64,000 nucleotides of DNA from Treponema phagedenis (lineage in GTDB: Bacteria > Spirochaetota > Spirochaetia > Treponematales > Treponemataceae), in the NCBI RefSeq assembly GCF_008153345.1, contig NZ_CP042818.1, positions 2,815,001 through 2,879,000 of the forward strand, read 5' to 3'. The translations under genes were made by a program, and so were the position numbers. Every line of letters begins with the position of its first letter. Positions within the stretch are counted from its first letter, which is position 1. The notes beneath the pieces are model-generated. The model was not told the DNA's origin, searched no databases, and was given only the letters and a program-made list of their open reading frames with translations. Shown one piece after another: positions 15,902-24,259 of this stretch.

Positions 15902-17677
15902 TCACACAAATCCTCTATCCAGTTCAAGCAGGTTTTGGTAGTAGGGGTTGTTTTTTGCGAGGTCGTGCGGGGTGCCTTCAAGGAAGGGTTTGCCGTTTTG
16001 GATAAAGATAACCTTGTCCATTGCCTCAATGCCTTGCAGGTGGTGAGTAACCCAAAGGACGGTTTTGTCCTGTAAGGTTTTAAAGAGGGTGTTTAAAAGT
16101 TTTTGCTCGGTTACGGGGTCAAGGGAAACCGTCGGTTCGTCCAATAGAATGAGGGGTGTGTTTTTTAAGAGAATTCGGGCGAGGGCAAGCCGCTGGCGCT
16201 CGCCGCCTGAAAAGCGTTTGCCGCCTTCGTATAAAACGGTTTGCAAGCCTTCGGGCAGGGATTCAACTTTTTTGCGTAAATCTACCTGCTCAAGCGCATA
16301 GAGTATTTCTTCGTCGCTTGCGGTTTCTTTTCCCAATGCAAGGTTGTTCCGTATGGTGGTGTTAAAAATAAAGGGATTTTGCTGTAATAAGCTCACGTAT
16401 TCGCTGATGTTTCTGCCGAAATCGGCGGCGGGGATTTTTGTTTTGCCGAAGTCAAACAAAAGGCTTCCCGCTTGCGGCTGTATGTCTCCGCGGATAAGTT
16501 TTATCAGGGTGGATTTTCCTGCCCCGTTTTTTCCGAGTACGACAATTTTTTCGCCTTTGTTCATTTGCAAAGAAAAATCGGAAAGGAGCGGCGCATTAAG
16601 CCTGTAGGTAAATTGCACGCCGTTTATATGCAGCGCGGTAAAGTCCGATGGTAAAACCGCGCACTCACACTCGTTTTGTACTTTTATTTGTAAAGAGTTC
16701 AGGCGTTGTAAGGAATCTTCGTAATCGGTGAGTTCGGTGATTGCCTCCGAAAGCGGTAAAAAGGCGTCGGTGAGCGGGAAGATTGCAAGCACAAAGGCGG
16801 CAATCCAGTTTTTCCACAGTGTGAACGCCGGTGTTTCGGGCAGAATATAGTTTCCCGCCCAGCAAATAACGGTTACGACAATCGCCGTATACCAGATTTT
16901 CTGTATAAGATTGCGCCTTCGATTGAATGCGTTGAGCGTGCTTTCGGAGCTTTTTAATGTTTTTTCCTGTTGTTTTATTTTTTGCAAAAACAGCTCTTGT
17001 TTGCCGGAACAAATCCAATCGCCGATGCCTAAAACCGCATCGGTAAGTCCGGTATACAGGGCGTTTTTATGTTCTTTTTGCGTTTTTTTATGCACTGTGT
17101 TTATACTGAGTGAGAAAAGAGGCGCAAGTACGGCAAGCATAAAGATTGCGATGAACATCCACAGGGCAAAAAGCGGCGAAAAGAGGCCGAAACCGAGTAC
17201 AACTAAAAAGTATAAAACCCATGCGGTAAGCAGGGGTAAGATGCTGCGGATATACAGATTTTGCACATGCCCGATATCATCGGAAAGGAGCGAAAGAATA
17301 TTGCCGCTTTGGTACCGCTGTTTGTAATTCATTGCATCGGTTTCGAGGTCGCAATAGAGTCTGCGCCGCAAAAATGAGGTTATTTTCAGCACCCAATTAT
17401 GGCTGACAATTCTTTGCGCGTATTTAAAGGCGGGTCTGCCCACGCCGAAGGCTCGCAGTAAAACCGCCCAAATAGCAAGCACCTGAAAATGGTTTGGCAT
17501 GGTTGCCGCCAAGCTGATTAAAAAGCCGGAAATAAACATCAACGCTGCCGCACAGGAAAAATATAAAACGCCGAGGAAAACCGAAAGCGCGTACATGCCT
17601 CTGTTTTTTCGCACGTAGGTTTTTACCCAGGTGTCTTTTTTGAACGCTTTTCGCAAGTTTTTAAGCCGTTTAATCAT
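15902..17677 (-). CDS. cydC: ABC exporter CydC (cysteine/glutathione exporter for cytochrome bd assembly)
   Basis: The 591-residue half-transporter has a six-helix membrane domain (about residues 25-310) and an ATPase domain (about 345-575). The ATPase shows Walker A GKNGAGKSTL, the Q-loop in SLLQQNPFIF, the signature FSGGERQRLALA and Walker B LILLDEPTVSLD. Paired with CydD it exports thiols to the periplasm and is needed for cytochrome bd maturation. The start codon lies inside the end of cydD (8-nt overlap), so the two are translationally coupled. It is the last gene of cydABDC. CydC rather than CydD is assigned by gene order. Confidence 0.88.
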   Translation of the reverse strand: MIKRLKNLRKAFKKDTWVKTYVRKNRGMYALSVFLGVLYFSCAAALMFISGFLISLAATMPNHFQVLAIWAVLLRAFGVGRPAFKYAQRIVSHNWVLKITSFLRRRLYCDLETDAMNYKQRYQSGNILSLLSDDIGHVQNLYIRSILPLLTAWVLYFLVVLGFGLFSPLFALWMFIAIFMLAVLAPLFSLSINTVHKKTQKEHKNALYTGLTDAVLGIGDWICSGKQELFLQKIKQQEKTLKSSESTLNAFNRRRNLIQKIWYTAIVVTVICWAGNYILPETPAFTLWKNWIAAFVLAIFPLTDAFLPLSEAITELTDYEDSLQRLNSLQIKVQNECECAVLPSDFTALHINGVQFTYRLNAPLLSDFSLQMNKGEKIVVLGKNGAGKSTLIKLIRGDIQPQAGSLLFDFGKTKIPAADFGRNISEYVSLLQQNPFIFNTTIRNNLALGKETASDEEILYALEQVDLRKKVESLPEGLQTVLYEGGKRFSGGERQRLALARILLKNTPLILLDEPTVSLDPVTEQKLLNTLFKTLQDKTVLWVTHHLQGIEAMDKVIFIQNGKPFLEGTPHDLAKNNPYYQNLLELDRGFV

Positions 17678-19403
17678 TGCCGCCTCTCAGTTCCGCAACT
17701 AATTGCGTATACGCACCGTTTTTTGCCAAAAGCTCTTCGTGCGTTCCTTGCTCCGCAAGCGCTCCGTTTTCTAAAACAAGGATAGTGTCCATTTCGCGCA
17801 TCCAATGCAAACGGTGTGTGGAAAAAAACACCAGCCGGTTTTCAAAAAGCGGCAGCATTGCCTTTTTGATTTCAAGCTCGGTTTCGATATCGAGGTGGGC
17901 GGTTGGTTCATCAAAAAGGATGATATGCCTGTCGTTGGCTAAAAACGCCCGCGCAAGGGCAATACGCTGTGCTTGTCCGCCGCTTAGGGCTCGTCCCTTT
18001 TCTCCGATGAGCGTTTCAAAACCTTCGGGGAGGGATTCAATAAATTGCAGAAGTCCCGACTGTTCAGCCGCTTTTTTTACCTCATCGAGGGAGGCGGAGG
18101 GTTCGTAAAAGCGAATGTTGTCGGCAATGCTTGCATGAAAAATATAGGTGTTTTGCGGTATGTATACAATTTGTTTTTGCCAGTTTTTTTCGGTAAGATG
18201 GGCGGAGTGCTGCCCGTTTATGCTGAATCCGCCGGAATTCGTATCGGGCTGCGTAAAGCCTGCAAGTAAATCTATCAGCGTTGATTTGCCGGAACCGCTT
18301 TTTCCGATTATGCCGATTTTTCCCGTTCCGTTCCATCGAAAAGAAAAATTATGCACCGCAGGTTTTTCGGAATTCTTATACGTGTAGGAAATGCCCGTGC
18401 AGGCAAATTCGGAGTCTTTATTCCATAAATTGAGTTGCACGGTATTTTGCTGCAAGACAATTTTTTCATCGATAATGTTTAAAATTGCGTGCAAAGCGTT
18501 TTTTCCGTCAAGGGTTGCGTGATAGTCGTTTGCAAACTCTCTTAAAGGTAAAAAATATTCAGGCGCAAGAATTAAAATAAACAGAGCCGGAAAAAGCCGG
18601 ATAGAGCCCATAAAAAGGCGGGTTCCTAAAAGCAGGGCGATGACTGCAATCGACAGGGTGGTAAAGAAGTCAAGCGCAAAGGTGGAAAGCATTGCCACTT
18701 TCAAGGTTCCCATTGTTGCCTTTCTGTAGCGCTCGCTCACGTTAAAAACACTGTCCGCATGTCCTCGGCTCTTGCCTAAAATTGCAAGTGTTTCAAGGCC
18801 TTGCAGGGAATCCATAAAATGGTTTGATAAAAGTTTGTAAGAATCAAATTGACTGTCCGCCTTTTTTTGCGCCGCAAGTCCAAGTAACATCATAAATACA
18901 ATGACAATCGGATATCCGGCAAGCATAATGCCTGCGGAAAGCGGGTCTGCTATAAAGGCTGCAATAATCGTTATAACGGGGATAAGAGCCATATTCAGCA
19001 TTTTTACCGGCACAAGCGCAAGATATTCTTCAACACGCAGGATTCCTTCCAAGCAGGTTACGGTTAAATGAGCGGCGCCTTCTTCGCGTACCAAACGCGG
19101 CCCTAAAAAAAAGATACGGGTGAGCAGCTGTTCGCGTAACCGCTCCCCTTGTTTTGAGCTGTATGCGCTTATCTTTTTGTCGCGAATAGCGTCAATACTA
19201 TGGCGAAGGAAAAAGGCTAGGGCAAAAATCAGTATGGGCATAAGCTGGGAACGCAAACCGGCACCTTTCCATAATGCTGAAAGCGTAAGCGAAAGGTAAA
19301 ATGTTTGTATTATAATAAGAACAGCTTGCAGGAACGACGCCTCCGCAAGCTTTATCATCAGAGATTTTATTCCGTTAAAGCGAAATAGTTTTTTATCAAA
19401 CAA
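17670..19403 (-). CDS. cydD: ABC exporter CydD (thiol exporter subunit)
   Basis: The 577-residue partner of CydC has a membrane domain (about residues 15-300) and an ATPase domain (about 335-565). The ATPase carries Walker A GKSGSGKSTL, VYIPQNTYIF at the Q-loop, the signature LSGGQAQRIALA and Walker B IILFDEPTAHLD followed by the H-loop FFSTHRL. It starts 9 nt after the cydB stop codon and overlaps cydC by 8 nt. The heterodimer sits in the inner membrane and supplies reductant to the periplasm during assembly of the haem d oxidase. Confidence 0.88.
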   Translation of the reverse strand: MFDKKLFRFNGIKSLMIKLAEASFLQAVLIIIQTFYLSLTLSALWKGAGLRSQLMPILIFALAFFLRHSIDAIRDKKISAYSSKQGERLREQLLTRIFFLGPRLVREEGAAHLTVTCLEGILRVEEYLALVPVKMLNMALIPVITIIAAFIADPLSAGIMLAGYPIVIVFMMLLGLAAQKKADSQFDSYKLLSNHFMDSLQGLETLAILGKSRGHADSVFNVSERYRKATMGTLKVAMLSTFALDFFTTLSIAVIALLLGTRLFMGSIRLFPALFILILAPEYFLPLREFANDYHATLDGKNALHAILNIIDEKIVLQQNTVQLNLWNKDSEFACTGISYTYKNSEKPAVHNFSFRWNGTGKIGIIGKSGSGKSTLIDLLAGFTQPDTNSGGFSINGQHSAHLTEKNWQKQIVYIPQNTYIFHASIADNIRFYEPSASLDEVKKAAEQSGLLQFIESLPEGFETLIGEKGRALSGGQAQRIALARAFLANDRHIILFDEPTAHLDIETELEIKKAMLPLFENRLVFFSTHRLHWMREMDTILVLENGALAEQGTHEELLAKNGAYTQLVAELRGGND

Positions 19404-19412
19404 AAATCAACC

Positions 19413-20423
19413 TCAGCATTTTATTCTTTCACTGAATGAATAGTATGCAAAAATCTGATAGCCGAGGACAAAGGGCAATAAGCAGACGGTAACAATCGTC
19501 ATTACCAGCAATGTGTATTCGCTGCTGCTTGCATTTGCAATAAGAATGCTGTTTTCCGGGGCAATGGAGCTGACCATTACACGCGGGAACAAACCGACAA
19601 AAAGCAGCAATACAAGAGAAACAAAACTAAGACTGCTGGCTATAAATGCTTTTCCCTCTTTGCCGTTATACACGGATAAGGCAGCCCAAAGACTTAATGC
19701 AACAATAATGAGCAGTGAAGAAATGGTCGAAATCGGACGTAAAAAAAAGAAGTCCGTGGAGAAAAACAGTAACACGGCAAAAAGCACCAAGCCGACAAAG
19801 AGCACCAGATATAATTTTCTTGCCCAATCTTTTGCCCGCATTCGTAAATCTCCGTCCATTTTAAGTGCAAGATAATTTAAGCCATGCAAAAGACAGAGTA
19901 CCGTTACGGCAACGCCTCCGACAAGAGAGAAAAAATCTATATAATCGAAAAAGCCTGCGACCATATTTCCCTTTTCGTCAATAGGCATTCCGCGAACCAT
20001 TGCGGTAAACAAAACGCCGAGGAAAAATGGAGCCATAAAACTGCTGATCCCGAAGATAAAATCCCAGATTCGTTTTCCCCTTGAAGTGGGCATTTTTGCA
20101 CGGAAAATAAAAGAAACGCCGCGTAAAATTAAACCGACAAGCACTAAAAAAAGAATAAGGTAAAACCCGCTGAATAAAGCCGCATACCAATACGGATATG
20201 AGGCAAACATTGCGCCTCCCGCGGTTAGCAGCCAAACCTGATTGGCGTCCCAAACATGCCCGATTGAAAGTTGTATTGCATCGCGCTCTTTTTCATTTTT
20301 TCCCATAAGAAGATGCAGCATCCCGACGCCGAAATCAAAACCTTCCAAAATAAAAAAGCCTGAAAAAAGTACGCCAATTAAGGCAAACCATAAAAGTTGT
20401 AAAAAGCTTATATCACCGAACAT
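19413..20423 (-). CDS. cydB: Cytochrome bd ubiquinol/menaquinol oxidase subunit II
   Basis: The 336-residue integral membrane protein has the family's N-terminal LWFALIGVLFSGFFILEGFDFGVGMLHLL with the conserved Glu/Asp pair, then DANQVWLLTAGGAMFASYPYWYA, typical of CydB. Eight or nine membrane segments are evident. Its ATG overlaps the cydA stop (TAATG), and GGAG lies upstream, so it is co-translated with cydA. CydB is the structural partner of the haem-carrying subunit in the inner membrane. Confidence 0.94.
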   Translation of the reverse strand: MFGDISFLQLLWFALIGVLFSGFFILEGFDFGVGMLHLLMGKNEKERDAIQLSIGHVWDANQVWLLTAGGAMFASYPYWYAALFSGFYLILFLVLVGLILRGVSFIFRAKMPTSRGKRIWDFIFGISSFMAPFFLGVLFTAMVRGMPIDEKGNMVAGFFDYIDFFSLVGGVAVTVLCLLHGLNYLALKMDGDLRMRAKDWARKLYLVLFVGLVLFAVLLFFSTDFFFLRPISTISSLLIIVALSLWAALSVYNGKEGKAFIASSLSFVSLVLLLFVGLFPRVMVSSIAPENSILIANASSSEYTLLVMTIVTVCLLPFVLGYQIFAYYSFSERIKC

Positions 20424-21826
20424 TATTTGTCTCCTTTTTCAAACGGATCAACGTCTGCGGGTTTACTTACTGGCGCATATGACGAAGGCCCTTTTTTGAA
20501 TTCAAGTTTCATTAAAAAGATTAAAACCGCCGCAAGAACGGTAAAAAGCATAAAGTATACAATATTTGTAAACAGCAAAGAGGCTGCCGAAACATTTGGC
20601 GACACACTGTCCGCAATGGTAAACACACCGTAGACCGTCCACGGATACCGCCCGAATTCAGTGATAAGCCAGCCTGCAGTGGTGGCGACAAACGGAACAA
20701 AGGCGCAAAGAGCGATAAGAAAAAGCAGCCAGCGTTGTTTTTCAATCCATCGAAGGATGAGTCTGCTTAAAAGAAATAAAAACATCACACCGAACGAAAA
20801 GCCCGACATAATTCTGAAGCTCCAAAACAAAGTCTTTGTGGGAACATAATAATCAGCCCGCTCTCCATACGTTGATTTCAGTTTCCCGTATTTTTCAACA
20901 AACTCTTTTTGAATAGTATTCATTCCTTTTATCGGTTTGGAGGTTCCTGAAAGAATTCCGAGCATATACGGCACTTGTCCGATCGGTTTTGTTGTTTTGT
21001 TTTTAACATCAATTGAGGCCATAATCGTCCATGGAGCATTCGGTTCGGAATCTTCATATAGACCTTCCATTGCGGCAAATTTCATCGGTTGATCGTGAAG
21101 TAATGCTCGCATTTGTAAGTCTCCGATAATAAAAAGAGCCACAGCTGCAATAACTCCATATGTAAGCCCCATTTTAAGGGATTTTTTATAAAATGATAGC
21201 TCCTTTTTTTTCAGCATTTGAATAGCGGAAGTTCCTGCTATAAAACAGGCGGCAACTAAAAGAGCCGCTGCCAATACGTGTGTGTACGCATACCATGTTT
21301 GGTCATTTGTCAGCAATGCAAAAAAGTTATCAAGTTCCGCACGTCCGTTACGCACGGTAAAACCTACTGGTTTTTGCATAAAACTGTTTGCCGCAAGAAT
21401 CCACAACGCTGAAAGCATGGAGCCGATTGCGGTAAGCCAAATAAACGCAAGATGTGCTTTTTTACTGAATCTGTCCCAGCCGAACATCCATATACCGATA
21501 AAGGTTGACTCCATAAAAAAGGCAAGAAGAGCTTCTACCGCAAGCGGTGCGCCAAAAATATCACCGACAAACCGTGAATAATTAGACCAGTTCATTCCGA
21601 ATTGAAATTCCTGAATGATACCGGTTACCACTCCTACCGCAAAGCTGAGTAAAAACATTTGTCCCCAAAACTTTGTCATTTTTTTATATTCTTCATCGCC
21701 TCGTCTTACATATCTGGTTTCCATAACTGCTACCATAAATGCAAGTCCGATGGAGAGAGGTACAAAAAAGAAGTGGAACACCGTTGTCATTGCAAATTGA
21801 AAACGTGCAAGACTTAAAATACTCAT
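20423..21826 (-). CDS. cydA: Cytochrome bd oxidase subunit I
   Basis: CydA carries haems b558, b595 and d and reduces O2 to water with quinol electrons. The frame is open to 21859, but I place the start at the inner ATG (21826). From there the protein begins MSILSLARFQFAMTTVFHFFFVPLSIG, the family's usual N-terminus with the haem-ligand His18, and AAGGA lies 10 nt upstream. Other conserved blocks are NWSNYSRFVGDIFGAPLAVEALLAFFMESTFIGIW and GWLITEFGRYPWTVYGV. At 467 residues it is a short-Q-loop type. It heads the cydABDC operon. Such an oxidase fits use or removal of low O2. Confidence 0.95.
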   Translation of the reverse strand: MSILSLARFQFAMTTVFHFFFVPLSIGLAFMVAVMETRYVRRGDEEYKKMTKFWGQMFLLSFAVGVVTGIIQEFQFGMNWSNYSRFVGDIFGAPLAVEALLAFFMESTFIGIWMFGWDRFSKKAHLAFIWLTAIGSMLSALWILAANSFMQKPVGFTVRNGRAELDNFFALLTNDQTWYAYTHVLAAALLVAACFIAGTSAIQMLKKKELSFYKKSLKMGLTYGVIAAVALFIIGDLQMRALLHDQPMKFAAMEGLYEDSEPNAPWTIMASIDVKNKTTKPIGQVPYMLGILSGTSKPIKGMNTIQKEFVEKYGKLKSTYGERADYYVPTKTLFWSFRIMSGFSFGVMFLFLLSRLILRWIEKQRWLLFLIALCAFVPFVATTAGWLITEFGRYPWTVYGVFTIADSVSPNVSAASLLFTNIVYFMLFTVLAAVLIFLMKLEFKKGPSSYAPVSKPADVDPFEKGDK

Positions 21827-21879
21827 AATACGTACATCCTTATTTAGAGATTTTAGCAATTATTTAATTATACGCCAGC

Positions 21880-21908
21880 ATTATATATCAATTTTTTATT
21901 AGTGGCAA
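21880..21908 (-). promoter_or_regulatory. Promoter of the cydABDC operon
   Basis: On the minus strand TTGCCA (21903-21908), a 17-nt spacer and TATAAT (21880-21885) precede cydA by about 55 nt. A second TATAAT-like box lies about 13 nt further downstream. No obvious Fnr- or Rex-type palindrome was recognised in this stretch. Confidence 0.55.
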
Positions 21909-22009
21909 TTCTTTCCGCATGGTTAACAGAGTTTACATATGAAAATTTTTGTATTTTTATTGTGTGAAAGACATTAGTGAAAAGAGTTTATACAATAAAA
22001 ACCATACCG

Positions 22010-22222
22010 GCATTGGTTCCAAGACGAGTTCTTAGGGCAAGGGCGAAGCTTTACTATTTTCCCTTTGCTTTCGCCTACGAGTTTAAAAGCTTCAATTTTA
22101 CAAAACAGTGTTGATGCTTTTAAACATCGTGTGCAAGGCAGGTCTAAGGGCTGCCCAAGCCCTTAATGCAAAGCATCAGCGGGGTTCAAGGGGCAGCCGC
22201 CCCTTATTCATGCGTAAGCCCT
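22010..22222 (+). repeat. Degraded composite element, copy 3, joined to a GC-rich hairpin cluster
   Basis: About 22028-22128 contains the AAGGGCGAAGC/CTTTCGCC box and the GTTTAAAAGCTTC..GATGCTTTTAAAC hairpin. It is followed at 22138-22222 by AAGGGCT/AGCCCTT and AAGGGGC/GCCCCTT-type hairpins ending in CATGCGTAAGCCCT. The stretch just before (about 21936-21965) shares an approximately 28-bp sequence (ATGAAAATTTTTRTAT..TTTATTGTGTG) with 48795-48825 upstream of copy 10, so part of the flank is also repeated. No gene is supported. Confidence 0.6.
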
Positions 22223-22247
22223 ATCTATTACAATACTACTGGAAAAA

Positions 22248-22270
22248 ACACTGTAATTATGATACAGTGT
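22248..22270 (+). promoter_or_regulatory. Palindrome over the promoter/start of the hydrolase gene
   Basis: ACACTGT (22248-22254) and ACAGTGT (22264-22270) form a perfect 7-bp inverted repeat with a 9-nt centre. It ends 4 nt before the ATG at 22275 and overlaps a weak -10-like TACAGT, so it is placed to act as an operator. Confidence 0.5.
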
Positions 22271-22274
22271 GCCC

Positions 22275-23186
22275 ATGTCGGACATACATCTAAAATCATC
22301 AGGGAAAGCAAAAAAGCTGTTTAAAAAAGCTTTATATGCGCCGAAGCTTCCTATTCAAACGATACGCAGTAATTATGATGCTTTTTTTTATTCTCCGTAT
22401 ATTCCCAACCGGGTTGATGTTTCTACAAAGGAGATTGCGGGGATATCTGTTGATGTTCTCAATCCTGAACTTGCAATTACCGGTCGTGTTATGCTTTATG
22501 CGCATGGAGGGTCATTTATAAGCGGCTCAAAAAAGGCTTCAAGAACGCTTTGTGCTTTAATCGCGCACCAAGCAGGTGCAAAACTTTTTTTACCCGACTA
22601 TGCGCTGGCACCCGAACATCCTTTTCCCGCAGCGCTCGAAAATCTCTATACCGTATATGCTTCATTAATTGATAAATTCGGATTTTCGCCTTCCAATATC
22701 ATTTTAAGTGGAGACGGCGCGGGAGGGGGGCTTGCGCTTGCACTTGTACATTACTTACACGAAAAAAAAATCGTAAAACCGGCGGGACTTGCGCTTATTT
22801 CACCGTGGGCTGATTTAACGGTGGAAAACATGGTAAAACAAGCATACGGGAAAAAAGATCCTCTTTTCACAAAAGATATTTTTCACAACTGTGCGCTACA
22901 GTACACGTATTCAAATAATCTGAAAAATCCGCTTGTTTCTCCCTTGTTCGGAAACTTCAGTGATTTTCCTCCGGTTTTTATACAGTGCGGGCAGTTGGAA
23001 ATGCTTTCTGCGGACGCAAGCGAAATTGTAAAAAAAATCGAAGCTGCCGGCGGTTCTGCGGAATTTGATATCTGGGAAAATCGATGGCACCTTTTTCAAG
23101 CAATGGAAGATTTTGTACCTGATGCGCATCTTGCAATAGAAAGATTCGGAGCATGGATAAAAAAATTATTTAAAGATAACGAATAG
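22275..23186 (+). CDS. Alpha/beta-hydrolase (HSL/esterase family) lacking the nucleophilic Ser
   Basis: The protein (303 residues from the ATG; an in-frame GTG at 22269 is an alternative) has the hormone-sensitive-lipase fold. It shows the oxyanion motif YAHGGSF, the LPDYALAPEHPFPAA strand-helix block, an Asp in EMLSADA, and the catalytic His in RWHLFQ. The nucleophile elbow, normally GDSAGG, reads GDGAGGG: codon 148 from the ATG is GGC (Gly) where Ser is expected. The rest of the elbow and the triad Asp/His are intact. Such a protein should not act by the usual acyl-enzyme mechanism and may be a binding protein or a dead enzyme. Codon use looks like its neighbours, with no sign of decay. Confidence 0.85.
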   Translation: MSDIHLKSSGKAKKLFKKALYAPKLPIQTIRSNYDAFFYSPYIPNRVDVSTKEIAGISVDVLNPELAITGRVMLYAHGGSFISGSKKASRTLCALIAHQAGAKLFLPDYALAPEHPFPAALENLYTVYASLIDKFGFSPSNIILSGDGAGGGLALALVHYLHEKKIVKPAGLALISPWADLTVENMVKQAYGKKDPLFTKDIFHNCALQYTYSNNLKNPLVSPLFGNFSDFPPVFIQCGQLEMLSADASEIVKKIEAAGGSAEFDIWENRWHLFQAMEDFVPDAHLAIERFGAWIKKLFKDNE

Positions 23187-23268
23187 CTGCAAAATCGCTT
23201 TAAATACCATGTAACCGGCATTTTCACGCATTGTTTTACAGTATATTTTTACATTTAGGAGTTACATT

Positions 23269-23694
23269 ATGAGAAAAAGAACCTTATTTATTACCGTTAT
23301 TTGTATGGCAGTCTTACTTGCCTCCTGTGCTTCTACGCAAACGGAAACAGAAAAACAGCCGGCAGCAAAAGCCGAGCAATTTTTTGATTCAACTTTTGTC
23401 GGTATTCTTCCCGCTGCGGATGCACCAGGAATCAACACCCGTCTTACATTGAATGCGGACTACACCTTTAGCTGCACTCAGCAGGGACTCGGAAAGGTGT
23501 CGGATGTTTTTAAAGAAACGGGAAAATGGGAATTTACAGCGGAGAAAAAAATACAGTTGTTCCACGATTCGGGAATGGTAACCTATTATAAAATTATCAA
23601 CGAAAATGAAATTCAACTTTTAGGTATCGAAAATGTTGATGAGCTGAACTCTCCGCTTGCAGAATTTTATATTTTAAAAAGAGAGACAAAATAA
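23269..23694 (+). CDS. NlpE-like lipoprotein
   Basis: The 141-residue precursor has a lipoprotein signal (AVLLASC, lipidated Cys20) and a Thr/Glu-rich linker, then one domain resembling the N-terminal domain of NlpE. The diagnostic stretch is FVGILPAADAPGINTRLTLNADYTFSC, with later strands GKWEFTAEKKIQLF and YYKIINENEIQLLG. Typical NlpE has CADC at the PAAD position (a Cys pair implicated in copper and surface sensing); here both Cys are replaced by Ala, so that function is unlikely. AGGAG precedes the start. It should sit in a membrane facing the periplasm. Confidence 0.75.
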   Translation: MRKRTLFITVICMAVLLASCASTQTETEKQPAAKAEQFFDSTFVGILPAADAPGINTRLTLNADYTFSCTQQGLGKVSDVFKETGKWEFTAEKKIQLFHDSGMVTYYKIINENEIQLLGIENVDELNSPLAEFYILKRETK

Positions 23695-23972
23695 CTTCTC
23701 ATACCGGTAAATTTTCCGTGTTTTGCGATTCAAACTCATGCAAAACACTAACTGCGACGATGCTTTGCTTGTTTTCTAAAACAAACAGGCAAAGCTTGTT
23801 GACGCTATTTTGCTTTGAATAAAAACAAAGCTATTGCTCTTCTCCCTTTTGCAGGTCAGCAAATATAAAACAATTCCAACACGATAAAGACATTCCTTTT
23901 TAATTCAGCGGTTGCACAAATAAGCGGGAATATTAATACAAACACCACAAAAATTGTATTGTAGACTACGCG

Positions 23973-24118
23973 TGTAACGTTTTGTAATTAACAAGCGGCG
24001 TGAGGATTTAAGCATTCCTATGGTAAGTTTGCTCACCGTTGCGCTGTGTCGAGCTCTTTTTTATAAAATTGTTTACGATTCGTATAAAATCATAGCATTG
24101 TCAAAAAAAACGTTACAC
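23973..24118 (+). repeat. Shortest complete composite element (146 bp) with perfect terminal inverted repeats
   Basis: GTGTAACGTTTT (23973-23984) and its exact complement (24107-24118) bound a 146-bp unit. Inside are GTAATTA, the AAGCATTCCTATGGTAA box, GCTCACCGTTGC, GTGTCGAGCTCTTTTTTATAAAATTG and TTGTCAAAAAAAACG. The large hairpin modules are missing, so this looks like the minimal form of the family. The sequence just outside reads TA-CGC on the left and CGGCG-TA on the right, compatible with a duplicated TA target. The rest of the 23695-24224 gap holds nothing I recognise apart from an 8-bp inverted repeat TTGAAAAA/TTTTTCAA at 24187-24205. Confidence 0.7.
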
Positions 24119-24224
24119 CGGCGTAACTGAAGCCGTTTCGCAAATACATTCGGACTGACACAAGAAACATTGCTTGATTAGCCTCATTGAAAAACAATTT
24201 TTCAAAAAAAGATGGATAAACTCT

Positions 24225-24252
24225 TTGTAATTTTATAATCTTAGTGTATAGT
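24225..24252 (+). promoter_or_regulatory. Promoter of the PsiE/CorC gene; decides the start codon
   Basis: TTGTAA (24225-24230), 16 nt, TATAGT (24247-24252). The in-frame GTG at 24251 falls inside the -10 box and cannot be on the transcript, so the start must be the ATG at 24260, which lies 7 nt after the -10 box. Confidence 0.6.
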
Positions 24253-24259
24253 GGTTTTT

